A stretch of 64,000 bases of DNA from positions 434,001 to 498,000 of the forward strand of contig NZ_JAEDAE010000002.1 in assembly GCF_016056375.1 (NCBI RefSeq), given 5' to 3'. Source of the DNA: Hymenobacter negativus (GTDB lineage: Bacteria; Bacteroidota; Bacteroidia; Cytophagales; Hymenobacteraceae). Shown here one piece after another: positions 16,953 to 25,450 of this stretch. The position numbers and the translations under genes were made by a program. How positions within the stretch are numbered: the stretch's first letter is position 1; every line of letters begins with the position of its first letter. A model generated the notes under the pieces. The model did not search any database and had not been told where the DNA came from. It was given only the letters and a program-made list of their open reading frames with translations.

Positions 16953-18803
16953 ATGCAGAACGTCATGATGAGCGTAGCCCGTCGTCTATTGGCAGTGGCC
17001 GCCCTTCTCGGCACCATCCCCGCGGCTCATTCCCAGCAAGCCGCGTCCAGACCCGACTTCCACCAGTGGGCCACCACGCCGCCCATGGGCTGGAACAGCT
17101 GGGACTGCTACGGCCCTACCGTGACCGAAGCCGAGGTGAAGGCCAATGCCGACTACATGGCCCGCAACCTCAAAAGCAGCGGCTGGGAGTACGTGGTGGT
17201 GGACATCCGCTGGTACGTGGGCAACGACACGGCCCACGGCTACAACGAGAAAAACCCCGACTGGAACCTGGACGAGTACGGCCGCTTCGTCCCGGCCGTG
17301 AACCGGTTTCCTTCGGCTGCCGGCGGCAAGGGCTTTAAGCCGTTGGCCGATTACCTGCACAGCAAGGGACTGAAATTCGGGATTCACATCATGCGCGGGG
17401 TGCCGGTGGTGGCGGTGCAGCGCCGGCTGCCCATCCTCGGCACGAAGCTCACGGCGGCCGATATCTACTCGAAAGAGGGCCAGGCCCGCTGGCTGCACGA
17501 CATGTACACGGTGAAAGCCGGGCCGGGGGCGCAGGAATACTACGACTCGCTGTTCAAGCTCTACGCCGCGTGGGGGCTGGATTTTGTGAAAGTCGATGAC
17601 CTCTCGGAGCCCTACCACAAGCCGGAAGTAGAGATGATTCGGCGGGCCATTGACAAGTCGGGCCGCCGAATCGTATTCAGCACCTCGCCCGGCGAAACCC
17701 CGATTGCCGAAGCCACGCACGTGGCCGCCCACGCCAACATGTGGCGCACCGTGGGCGACTTCTGGGACAGCTGGGAGCAGCTCAAGGAGCATTTCGCGGT
17801 GTGCGCGCGGTGGGCGTCGCACATTCGGCCCGGCGCTTTTCCCGATGCGGACATGCTGCCGCTGGGCCGCCTGGGCATTCGGGCCGAGCGGGGCGATGAC
17901 CGCATGACCCGCTTCACCCCCGACGAGCAGCGCACTCTGATGACGCTCTGGAGCATCTTCCGCTCGCCGCTCATGTTTGGCGGCGACCTGCCCAGCAACG
18001 ATGCGGCCACGCTGGCCCTGATTACCAACCCCCGCTTGCTGGCCGTGAACCAGCGCAGCACCCACAACCGCCAGCTGTTTCGCCGCGGCGACCTGGTAGC
18101 CTGGACCGCCGACGACCCCGCTACCGGCGATAAATTCCTGGCCCTCTTCAACGCCCAGGACCAGGAACTGGCCCCCGCCAGCGAAGCCGCCTGGGCCAGT
18201 GGGCCCATTACCCGCCAAACCTCAGCCAAAACCGCTGAAGTAGACCTCGCCGGGGCTACCAAGCTCTACCTGACCGTGCGCGACGGCGGCGACGGCACCG
18301 CCTGGGACCACGCCGACTGGCTAAACCCGATACTGCTGAACAGCGACGGCAAACCGGTGCCGCTCACCACGCGGCCGTGGCGCCGCGCCACCGCCGGCTG
18401 GGGCAAGCCCGCCGTGAACAAAAGCGTGTCGGGTGGGCCGCTGCTGGTGGCTGGCAAGGCTTACGAAACCGGCATCGGCACCCACGCCAATTCCATCATT
18501 GAATACGACCTGCCGGCTGGCACCACCCGCCTCAGCACCACGGTGGGGCTCGACAACGCGGCGGCTGGGCAAAACACCGGCGGTACGCTCGATTTCCTGG
18601 TATTCACCAAGTCGCCTTTCCGCCCCGCACCCGCCGACTCGGTGCGCGTGCCGGTAGCGTTGCAGGAGTTGGGTGCGACGGCCGGGGCCAGTGTGCAGGA
18701 CCTGTGGACCGGCCGGCAAATCGGTAAATTCACTACTGAGTTTGCGCCCTATGTCCGGCGGCATGGCGCGGCTCTGTATCGCATTTCAATTCCTAAGAAA
18801 TAA
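16953..18803 (+). CDS. GH27 enzyme with NPCBM domain, probable beta-L-arabinopyranosidase
   Basis: A 616-residue secreted GH27 enzyme. After a signal peptide the catalytic domain opens with ATTPPMGWNSWDCYGPTV (about 40-57). Nucleophile Asp215 lies in FVKVDDLS and the acid/base Asp in WRTVGDFWDSW. In alpha-galactosidases the strand-2 motif is DDGW or DDCW; here it is VVDIRW (Asp84, Ile85), so the Asp that contacts galactose O6 is replaced by Ile, a change I recall from GH27 beta-L-arabinopyranosidases. Residues about 450-600 are an NPCBM-type module (GIGTHANSIIEYDLP). Context among arabinose genes supports the same reading, but alpha-galactosidase activity is not excluded. Confidence 0.9.
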   Translation: MQNVMMSVARRLLAVAALLGTIPAAHSQQAASRPDFHQWATTPPMGWNSWDCYGPTVTEAEVKANADYMARNLKSSGWEYVVVDIRWYVGNDTAHGYNEKNPDWNLDEYGRFVPAVNRFPSAAGGKGFKPLADYLHSKGLKFGIHIMRGVPVVAVQRRLPILGTKLTAADIYSKEGQARWLHDMYTVKAGPGAQEYYDSLFKLYAAWGLDFVKVDDLSEPYHKPEVEMIRRAIDKSGRRIVFSTSPGETPIAEATHVAAHANMWRTVGDFWDSWEQLKEHFAVCARWASHIRPGAFPDADMLPLGRLGIRAERGDDRMTRFTPDEQRTLMTLWSIFRSPLMFGGDLPSNDAATLALITNPRLLAVNQRSTHNRQLFRRGDLVAWTADDPATGDKFLALFNAQDQELAPASEAAWASGPITRQTSAKTAEVDLAGATKLYLTVRDGGDGTAWDHADWLNPILLNSDGKPVPLTTRPWRRATAGWGKPAVNKSVSGGPLLVAGKAYETGIGTHANSIIEYDLPAGTTRLSTTVGLDNAAAGQNTGGTLDFLVFTKSPFRPAPADSVRVPVALQELGATAGASVQDLWTGRQIGKFTTEFAPYVRRHGAALYRISIPKK

Positions 18804-18814
18804 CGAAATTCCTC

Positions 18815-20860
18815 ATGACTACTTCGAATATATTTCTGCTGGTTCTGGGGTTGGGTGCCGCCATGCCTGCCCATGCCCAACAGACCGCCGACTATCCCAT
18901 TCGGGCCGTGCCCTTCACCAAGGTGAAGCTGACCGACAGCTTCTGGCTGCCGCGCCTCAAAACCAACACCGACGTCACCATTCCCGCGTCCTTCGCCCGC
19001 TGCGAAGCCACCAACCGGGTGAAAAACTTCGAGATGGCGGCGGCGAAATCCGGTAAGTTTGCCACGGTTTACCCCTTCGATGACACCGACATTTACAAGA
19101 CCATTGAGGGCGCGTCGTACTCGCTGAGCGTGTACCCCGATGCCAAGCTGGATGCCTACGTCGACGAGCTAATCAGGAAGGTTGGCGCGGCCCAGGAGCC
19201 CGACGGCTACCTCTACACCGCCCGCACCATCGACCCCGCCCACCCGCACCACTGGGCCGGCCAGGAGCGCTGGGAAAAGGAGCGGGAGCTCAGCCACGAG
19301 CTCTACAACGCCGGCCACCTCTACGAAGCCGCCGTGGCCCACTACGAGGCCACCGGCAAGAAAACCCTGCTCACCATTGCCCTCAAAAATGCTGACCTGG
19401 TGTGCTCGGTCTTCGGCCCCGGCAAGCGCACCGTGGCCCCGGGCCACGAAATAGTGGAAATGGGCCTGGTGAAGCTTTACCGCGCTACGGGCAAGCCCGA
19501 ATACCTCAGCACAGCGAAGTTTTTCATCGAAGCCCGCGGCCAGTACAAGGGCTACGACTCTAAGAGCGCCGACCCCTTCAAAAACGGCCAGTACTGGCAG
19601 GACGACCAGCCCGTGACGGCCCAGACCGAAGCCGAAGGCCACGCCGTGCGCGCCGAATACCTCTACTCCGCCATGGCCGATGTGGCCGCCCTCACCGGCG
19701 ATAAAAAGCTGCTGGCCGCCGTGGACACCATTTGGCAAAATATGGTGGGCAAAAAGATGTATGTGCAGGGCGGCACCGGCGCGGTGCCCGCGGGCGAGCG
19801 GTTCGGGGCCAACTACGAGCTGCCCAACACCACGGCTTACAACGAAACCTGTGCCTCGGTAGCCGACGTGTACTGGAACCAGCGCATGTTCCAGCTCCAC
19901 GGCGATGCCAAGTATGTGGACGTGATGGAAAAGGTGCTCTACAACGGCCTGATTTCGGGCGTGGGCCTCGATGGCAAGAGCTTTTTCTACTCGAATGCGA
20001 TGCAGATTAAGAATGCCATGGGCTACCACGACACCGAGCCGGCGCGGGCGGGCTGGTTTGAGTGCTCGTGCTGCCCCACCAACCTGGCCCGCCTCATGCC
20101 CGCGCTGCCCGGCTACGTGTACGCGCAGAAAGACAGGGATTTGTATGTGAACCTGTTTGTGAGCGGCAACACCACGCTGCGCATCGGCAAGCAAAACATC
20201 GGCATCACCCAGCAAAACAATTACCCCTGGGACGGCGGCCTGAAATTCACCGTGAACCCGGCCACCGCCACCGATTTTACCCTGCGGCTGCGCATTCCCG
20301 GCTGGGCCCGCAACCAGGCCATGCCCTCCAGCCTGTACACGTTTGCCACGCCTTCCAGCCAGACGGCCACCATCAAAATCAACGGCCGGCCCGTGGCCTA
20401 TACTCTGCAAAACGGCTACGCCGTGCTGGCCCGCAAGTGGCGCAAGGGCGACGTTGTCGACCTGACGCTGCCCATGGAAGTGCGCCGCGTGCTGGCCAAC
20501 GCCCAGGTGAAGGATGACCTGGGCAAAGTGGCTTTGCAGCGCGGCCCGGTCATCTATTGCGCCGAGTGGAAGGACAACAACGGCAAAACCAGCAACCTCA
20601 TCGTACCCGCCGGCACGGCCTTCAGCACCGCCTTCCAGCCCGGCCTGCTGAATGGGGTGATGACGCTGACGGCCACCGTGCCGGCCGTGGAAGTAGAGGC
20701 CACATCCGTGCGCACCGTGCCGCAAGCATTCACGGCCATCCCGTACTACGCCTGGGCCAACCGCGGCAAGGGCGAAATGACCGTTTGGTTTCCCGAGCGC
20801 GTCACCGCCGTGGACCTGCTCAGCCAGCCCACCGCTCAGGAGGCAGCAGCTGGGAAATAA
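18815..20860 (+). CDS. Beta-L-arabinofuranosidase, GH127
   Basis: A 681-residue secreted GH127 (DUF1680) enzyme that removes beta-L-arabinofuranosyl units. A signal peptide ends at MPAHAQQ. The mature start PIRAVPFTKVKLTDSFW is typical. The Cys-based catalytic zinc site known from HypBA1 is intact: Glu344 and Cys346 in YNETCASV and the Cys419-Cys420 pair in CSCCPTN, with the proposed acid/base Glu328 in GERFGANYELPN spaced as in HypBA1. The barrel is alpha/alpha, followed by C-terminal beta domains. It begins 11 bases after the GH27 stop and ends the operon. Handling beta-linked arabinofuranose suggests hydroxyproline-linked or pectic arabino-oligosaccharides. Confidence 0.95.
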   Translation: MTTSNIFLLVLGLGAAMPAHAQQTADYPIRAVPFTKVKLTDSFWLPRLKTNTDVTIPASFARCEATNRVKNFEMAAAKSGKFATVYPFDDTDIYKTIEGASYSLSVYPDAKLDAYVDELIRKVGAAQEPDGYLYTARTIDPAHPHHWAGQERWEKERELSHELYNAGHLYEAAVAHYEATGKKTLLTIALKNADLVCSVFGPGKRTVAPGHEIVEMGLVKLYRATGKPEYLSTAKFFIEARGQYKGYDSKSADPFKNGQYWQDDQPVTAQTEAEGHAVRAEYLYSAMADVAALTGDKKLLAAVDTIWQNMVGKKMYVQGGTGAVPAGERFGANYELPNTTAYNETCASVADVYWNQRMFQLHGDAKYVDVMEKVLYNGLISGVGLDGKSFFYSNAMQIKNAMGYHDTEPARAGWFECSCCPTNLARLMPALPGYVYAQKDRDLYVNLFVSGNTTLRIGKQNIGITQQNNYPWDGGLKFTVNPATATDFTLRLRIPGWARNQAMPSSLYTFATPSSQTATIKINGRPVAYTLQNGYAVLARKWRKGDVVDLTLPMEVRRVLANAQVKDDLGKVALQRGPVIYCAEWKDNNGKTSNLIVPAGTAFSTAFQPGLLNGVMTLTATVPAVEVEATSVRTVPQAFTAIPYYAWANRGKGEMTVWFPERVTAVDLLSQPTAQEAAAGK

Positions 20861-20874
20861 GCGCCTAATCACTC

Positions 20875-21000
20875 TCAATAGATTCTCGGCGGACTGACCC
20901 CAATGCTGGTACTCACGCCTGCCAGCACGATGCCGGTGATGTTGTGCTTCGTCAGCTCCTCATCAAGCGCCGCGTGATAGAACGCGCGCCAGGTAACCAT
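20875..21000 (-). pseudogene. Remnant of isochorismatase-family hydrolase gene
   Basis: A 41-residue minus-strand frame ending in a stop at 20875. Its middle, KHNITGIVLAGVSTSIGV, matches the conserved core of isochorismatase-like cysteine hydrolases, and WRAFYHAALDEEL before it fits the preceding helix. The whole N-terminal two thirds, with the catalytic Asp and Lys, is missing, and the part after SIGV is not family-like. This is a decayed fragment between the GH127 and MFS genes and marks an old deletion or insertion point. Confidence 0.6.
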
Positions 21001-21039
21001 CTTAGGACGAGTAATAAAAGGATGGAACAGAAAAATGGA

Positions 21040-22305
21040 TTACGCGGCGGTGGCTACTTCAGCGGGTGGTGTTGTGGCGGCAGAAACGGCCAGCCCGGCG
21101 GCCTTCACCTGGCGCAGGTTCCGAACGTACAGCAGCGCAATCAGCAAGGCCAACAGGCCTTCGGCCAGCACCGTGGGCTGCACGCCAATGCGCTCTGACA
21201 CCGCCCCCACCAGCAGACTGCCCAGCGGCACCGACGCGGTATAAACCAGCACGTAAATGCTGATGACCCGGCCGCGCATGGCCGGCAGCATCAGCGTCTG
21301 GAGCAGGGTAATGCTGATGGTGGTTTGCGACATCATGCCAAAGGCACCCACCACCAGAAACGGCAGCGCCAGCCAGAACCACGGCGTATAGGAAAACAGC
21401 ACCAGCCCCACACCGAATACGAACATATTTGTCATCAGCACCTTATTCAGGTCCTGGCTGGGCTTGAGGGCGGCCAGGTAGAGCGCGGCTATCAGCCCAC
21501 CCAGGCCAATAGCCCCATCGAGCAGGCCAAACGTGGTGGCGGTGCCCCGGAAGATGTCCTTGGCATACACGGGCATCAGGTTGGTGAAGGGCAGCACCAG
21601 CAGGCCGGTGATACCCAGCATAGTGATGAGAAAGCGAATGGTGGGTGTATCCTTCACGTACTGAAACCCTTCTGTCAGTTCGCCCATGAGGTTTTTGGTG
21701 CGTGCCCGGGCCACATACGCCGGTAGCCGCAGTGCCAGCAGCGAGCCGATGACGGCCACGAAACTGAGCGCATTCAGCCCGAAGCATGCCACCGCCCCCA
21801 ACTGCTCGATGGCGAAGCCGGCCACAGCCGGTCCCAGCAGCTTGGTCAGGTTCAGCATGGTCGAATTCATGGCCACGGCGTTGGGCAGGTCCTGCTTATT
21901 GTCCACCAGGTCGTACACCAGCGCCTGGCGGGCCGGCACGTCGAAGGCATTGATAATGCCCAGCACGCCGCTCAGGGCAATGATTTCCCACACCGCATCC
22001 TGCTTGAAATAGACCGCCAGCGTGAGCAGCAGGGCCTGCGCCATGGACAGCACCTGCGTCAGGAGCAGCACGCGGTAGCGGTTGTAGCGGTCCGACACCA
22101 CCCCGCCCAGCAGCGAGAACACGGCCGACGGAAACAGCGTGGCAAACACGCTCACGCCCAGCATAAACTTGGACTGCGTTTGGGCATACACCACCCAGCT
22201 CACGGCGGTTTTCTGCATCCAGGTGCCCAGCAGCGACAGGGATTGCCCGGCAAAAAAATAGCGGTAGTTGCGGCTGCGGAAGGCGCGAAAAATGTCCGAA
22301 TTCAT
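21040..22305 (-). CDS. MFS transporter, EntS-like efflux family
   Basis: A 421-residue twelve-helix major facilitator protein. It starts MNSDIFRAFRSRNYRYFFAGQSLSLLGTWM, the usual opening of the MFS_3 (enterobactin exporter-like) group, and has the loop motif GGVVSDRYNRYRVL between helices 2 and 3. Such proteins export drugs, siderophores or similar small molecules by proton antiport. It is 21 bases downstream of a MarR gene on the same strand, which implies a MarR-controlled efflux unit. It stands within the arabinose locus but on the opposite strand, and there is no sign that it imports sugar. Confidence 0.9.
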   Translation of the reverse strand: MNSDIFRAFRSRNYRYFFAGQSLSLLGTWMQKTAVSWVVYAQTQSKFMLGVSVFATLFPSAVFSLLGGVVSDRYNRYRVLLLTQVLSMAQALLLTLAVYFKQDAVWEIIALSGVLGIINAFDVPARQALVYDLVDNKQDLPNAVAMNSTMLNLTKLLGPAVAGFAIEQLGAVACFGLNALSFVAVIGSLLALRLPAYVARARTKNLMGELTEGFQYVKDTPTIRFLITMLGITGLLVLPFTNLMPVYAKDIFRGTATTFGLLDGAIGLGGLIAALYLAALKPSQDLNKVLMTNMFVFGVGLVLFSYTPWFWLALPFLVVGAFGMMSQTTISITLLQTLMLPAMRGRVISIYVLVYTASVPLGSLLVGAVSERIGVQPTVLAEGLLALLIALLYVRNLRQVKAAGLAVSAATTPPAEVATAA

Positions 22306-22326
22306 GCAGAATAGGCGTGGGGTTGT

Positions 22327-22767
22327 CTAGTCAAAATCAACCAGTTTGGTGAGGGCGGGCAGCGCCTCACGCAGGCTGGCCAGTTCCTGGGCCGAGCAGG
22401 TTTTTTGCAGGGCCTGGTGCAGCCACTCATTCGTTTCCTGCTGCATGGCGGGAATCAGCGCCTCGCCCGCCGCCGACAGGCTAATTAGCACCTTGCGCTT
22501 ATCGGTGGCCGAAGGCTGGCGCGTGATGTAGCCCAACTCTGCCAGGTGGCTCAGTATCTGCGACATGGATTGGGTGGTGACCTTCTCTTGTGCGGCCAGC
22601 TCGCTGGGCAGCAGCTGCCCGTGCTGGGCCAACAGCTTCACCACGGCCCGCTCGGTGAGCGACAGGGAAGAATGCGTTTGAGAGTGGCTGCGCAGCTTTT
22701 TCACCAGCCTGGAAACGACAGTGCGCAGCTCGGCGGCCAGGTGCAGGGTATCGGATTGGTCGGACAT
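22327..22767 (-). CDS. MarR-family transcriptional regulator
   Basis: A 146-residue winged-helix regulator. LTERAVVKLLAQHGQLLPSELAAQ and TTQSMSQILSHLAELGYI form the helix-turn-helix (about 50-90), followed by the wing RQPSATDKRKVLISLSAAG. The frame is open further upstream to 22857, but the ATG at 22767 (MSDQSDTLHLAAELR) is the natural start and leaves the operator-like repeat at 22776-22793 outside the gene. It lies directly upstream of the MFS gene and probably represses both itself and the transporter until a ligand binds. Confidence 0.92.
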   Translation of the reverse strand: MSDQSDTLHLAAELRTVVSRLVKKLRSHSQTHSSLSLTERAVVKLLAQHGQLLPSELAAQEKVTTQSMSQILSHLAELGYITRQPSATDKRKVLISLSAAGEALIPAMQQETNEWLHQALQKTCSAQELASLREALPALTKLVDFD

Positions 22768-22775
22768 ATCGGCAA

Positions 22776-22793
22776 GTAAACTTGTTAGTTTAC
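22776..22793. promoter_or_regulatory. Candidate MarR operator
   Basis: GTAAAC-TTGTTA-GTTTAC is a perfect 6-6-6 inverted repeat nine bases upstream of the marR start. On the minus strand a TATATTTA -7-like box lies just upstream, so binding would block transcription. This position fits autorepression. Confidence 0.5.
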
Positions 22794-22918
22794 TTACTAA
22801 ATATACAATTGCCTGCCCGTTGTAGTTCGCACCAACGCAGAATGCCCTGACGCGCACAACCCAAGCATTTCGCTTAGGCCATGGGCAACAGGGCGTTCCA
22901 TCTTCGTTTTGGTCCGTA

Positions 22919-23881
22919 TTATTTTGCCGCCTTCACGCCTTCCGTGGTCATCACCACGCGCTTCATAGTGCCGTCCTTGTTGTAATACAGGTTGTCGATG
23001 CATACCGAGCGGCGGTAGCTGCCGCCGTCGGTATTCGCGCCGCCGTTGTGGTAGATGAAGTAAGACTGGCCTTTGAAGTCGATGATGGCCTGGTGGTTGG
23101 TGTTGGAGTTGCCGGCCAGCTCGTTCAGAATGCCTTTGTATTCCCACGGCCCTTCTAAGCTGCGGCTCATGGCGTACACTATTTTTTCGGGGAATTCGGA
23201 GGCGTAGCTGAGGTAATACCAGCCGTTGTGCTCGTGCACCCAAGGCGCTTCGGTGAAGCGCGGCAAGCCTTTCACGGTTTGGATGGGGCCGTCCAGCTCC
23301 GTCATGCTAGGCTTGAGTCTAGCGTAGTAGCAGGTGGTATTGCCCCAGAATAAATAGCCCTGGCCCTTGCTGTCGATGAAAACCGTGGGGTCGATATCGG
23401 CCCAGCTGATTTTGTCGTCGGGTGTCGCGTCGGGCGCAATCAGGGCCGAGCCCCGGGCGTCTTTGAACGGCCCGGTGGGGCTGTCCGCCACCGCCACGCC
23501 AATGGCCTTGCCGTGGATGCTGCCGTGCTCCACGGCCGCGTACCAGTAAAATTTGCCGTTGCGCGCAATTACCTGCGAAGCCCAGGCATCGTCCTTGGCC
23601 CAGGCAAAATCCGACACCCGGAGCGGCACCGGGTGCTCGGTCCAGTTCACCATGTCGGTGCTGGAAAAGCAGAGCCACTCGTGCATCACGTAGCGCTCCT
23701 GGCGGGCGGGGGCCTCGTCGTGGCCGGTGTAGAGGTACACGGTGCCCTTTTGCACCATGGCGCTGGGGTCGGCCGTGTAGTTATTGCGGATGATGGGGTT
23801 GCCGGCCGGGGTAGGAGCGGGGGGCGTTTGGGCGGCGGCCGTAGCGGCCATCAGGAGCAGCGCGGGGAGAAGCGGTTTCAT
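22919..23881 (-). CDS. Glycoside hydrolase family 43 enzyme
   Basis: A 320-residue five-bladed propeller glycosidase, probably an arabinofuranosidase, arabinanase or xylosidase. A signal peptide ends near AAAQTPP. Catalytic residues are visible: base Asp38 in NYTADPSAMV, pKa-setting Asp164 in WADIDPTVFI and acid Glu211 in RFTEAPWVHEHNG. GH43 specificity cannot be read from these motifs alone, but position beside the arabinose genes favours an arabinan-directed role. It is divergent from the GH5-like gene and shares a 407-base region with two operator-like sites. Confidence 0.92.
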   Translation of the reverse strand: MKPLLPALLLMAATAAAQTPPAPTPAGNPIIRNNYTADPSAMVQKGTVYLYTGHDEAPARQERYVMHEWLCFSSTDMVNWTEHPVPLRVSDFAWAKDDAWASQVIARNGKFYWYAAVEHGSIHGKAIGVAVADSPTGPFKDARGSALIAPDATPDDKISWADIDPTVFIDSKGQGYLFWGNTTCYYARLKPSMTELDGPIQTVKGLPRFTEAPWVHEHNGWYYLSYASEFPEKIVYAMSRSLEGPWEYKGILNELAGNSNTNHQAIIDFKGQSYFIYHNGGANTDGGSYRRSVCIDNLYYNKDGTMKRVVMTTEGVKAAK

Positions 23882-24019
23882 GTAACAATAGATGGTAAGG
23901 CACTATGGGTGAAGGCGTACGCCCGCCCGGCGTGTAAGCTTGTGTGCAGCTTCAATTGGCCGGGCCCGGAGGGGCTATAAGACCAAGCATGCAGTGATTC
24001 GTGCTATGCTGATTCATTG

Positions 24020-24033
24020 CATGAACGATTGTG
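24020..24033. promoter_or_regulatory. Operator-like site, degenerate
   Basis: CATGAACGATTGTG agrees with CACAATCGATTGTG at 11 of 14 positions and keeps the right half-site and central CG intact. It lies 139 bases upstream of the GH43 start. Confidence 0.35.
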
Positions 24034-24126
24034 TAAGTCGACGTGAATTGATTGTTTAACCTGCTTCTTTTGTTTGGGAGGCAGCGCAACGCTGGCTTCT
24101 GCCTGCAATTAACTTCAATTTCTTCG

Positions 24127-24140
24127 CACAATCGTTTGTG
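24127..24140. promoter_or_regulatory. Operator-like site CACAATCGTTTGTG
   Basis: Differs from the perfect galM-promoter palindrome at one base (13 of 14). It lies 149 bases before the GH5-like ATG and 246 bases before the GH43 start. Confidence 0.55.
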
Positions 24141-24288
24141 TGTACACTCATAGTGTATGATGCTTCTGTGTGTAGCTTATTTTAGTGCCAGCCGGATTAA
24201 GCTACAGTGGGCGAGTACATCAGGGAAAGGGGGCACTAGTCGCATTATCGGCGTCATTTGCTAAATCATGCTTTTCACATTCCGACTC

Positions 24289-25371
24289 ATGAAAAAAATA
24301 CTCGTCCTGTGGTTTTTGCTGGTCGGCAGCAGCGGTTTTGCCCAGCCGGCTGCGGTGCGCTCCAAAGCCCGGGCCGGGGCAGGGGAAGTGTGGCCGGTGG
24401 CGCGGGCACAGGCCTGGTACCGGGCTCATCCGTGGATTAGCGGGGTCAATTTTATCCCGAGCACGGCCATCAACCAGCTGGAAATGTGGCAGGCCGCCAC
24501 CTTCGACCCCGTCACCATTGACCGAGAGCTGGGCTGGGCCGAAGGCATTGGCTTCAACACCATGCGGGTATTTCTGCATAGCCTAGCCTGGAAGGAGGAC
24601 CCGGCTGGCTTCAAGAAACGAGTGGGCGACTATCTGGCCCTGGCCAATAAGCACCACATCCAGACCATTTTCGTGTTTTTCGACGACTGCTGGAACAAAG
24701 TGCCTCAGGCTGGCCTGCAGCCCGCGCCCCGCACCGGGGTGCACAACTCGGGCTGGGTGCAGGACCCGGGCGAGCCCATCTCACGCGATTCGGCCGCCTT
24801 CAGCCAGCTGAAGCCATACGTGCACGACGTATTGACGGCGTTCCGCAGCGACCCGCGTATTTTGCTCTGGGACCTATATAATGAGCCCGGCAACTCCGAT
24901 AAGCGCACGGCCTCCCTGCCGCTGGTGCGCAATGTGTTTGCCTGGGCCCGGGAGGTGAACCCCGCCCAGCCCCTCACGTCAGGCATCTGGGCCTGGGATT
25001 TCACTGCCCTCAACGCCTTGCAGGTGGGCAACTCCGACGTGGTGACGTACCACGACTACGAGGACGAGGCCTGGCACCGGCGCGTGATTCAGATGCTGCA
25101 CACCACGGGCCGGCCGCTGGTGTGCACCGAGTACATGGCCCGCCCCCGCAACAGCCGCTTTTCCACCATCATGCCGCTGCTGAAACGTGAGAATGTGGGC
25201 GCCATCAGCTGGGGGCTGGTAGAGGGCAAAACCAACACTAAGTACGCCTGGGACACGCCCCTGACCGACGGCAGCGAGCCGGTGGAATGGTTTCATGAAG
25301 TATTCCGCCGCGATGGCACCCCGTATCGGCGCGACGAAACGGAGCTGATTAAAAAGCTGAACAGCAAGTAG
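24289..25371 (+). CDS. Secreted GH5-like (clan A) glycoside hydrolase
   Basis: A 360-residue secreted TIM-barrel glycosidase. The start at 24289 gives a clean signal peptide (MKKILVLWFLLVGSSGFAQP); the frame opens seven codons earlier. Acid/base Glu199 lies in LLWDLYNEPGNS and the nucleophile Glu281 in PLVCTEYMARP, the two conserved positions of cellulase-type GH5 enzymes. GFNTMRVFLHSLAWKEDP and IFVFFDDCWN are further barrel strands. Proteins like this are often annotated 1,4-beta-xylanase, but the substrate cannot be set from sequence. It is divergent from GH43 and probably shares its control region. Confidence 0.85.
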   Translation: MKKILVLWFLLVGSSGFAQPAAVRSKARAGAGEVWPVARAQAWYRAHPWISGVNFIPSTAINQLEMWQAATFDPVTIDRELGWAEGIGFNTMRVFLHSLAWKEDPAGFKKRVGDYLALANKHHIQTIFVFFDDCWNKVPQAGLQPAPRTGVHNSGWVQDPGEPISRDSAAFSQLKPYVHDVLTAFRSDPRILLWDLYNEPGNSDKRTASLPLVRNVFAWAREVNPAQPLTSGIWAWDFTALNALQVGNSDVVTYHDYEDEAWHRRVIQMLHTTGRPLVCTEYMARPRNSRFSTIMPLLKRENVGAISWGLVEGKTNTKYAWDTPLTDGSEPVEWFHEVFRRDGTPYRRDETELIKKLNSK

Positions 25372-25450
25372 CGGCCGGCCCGGAGCGGCAACGCGGCCGG
25401 CCCGTTTGCCGTTGCAAGCACCCAACGTTGTGCTTACCGTTATTTCCCCC

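Larger units (their letters stand above)
23882..24288. promoter_or_regulatory. Divergent control region between GH43 and GH5-like genes
   Basis: A 407-base gap without a credible gene. It holds two sites like the CACAATCGATTGTG palindrome of the galM promoter (24020-24033 and 24127-24140). No clear -33/-7 pair could be assigned to either strand. It probably drives both flanking hydrolase genes. Confidence 0.55.

Noticed and set aside
15191..17017. Long open frame on the minus strand opposite the GH51 gene
   Set aside because: It is antisense to a clear enzyme with intact catalytic residues; its His/Gly/Val-rich composition is the shadow of high-GC codon use.
21040..22305. MFS gene as the missing arabinose importer
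   Set aside because: Its sequence is of the EntS-like exporter group, it is on the opposite strand and it is paired with marR.
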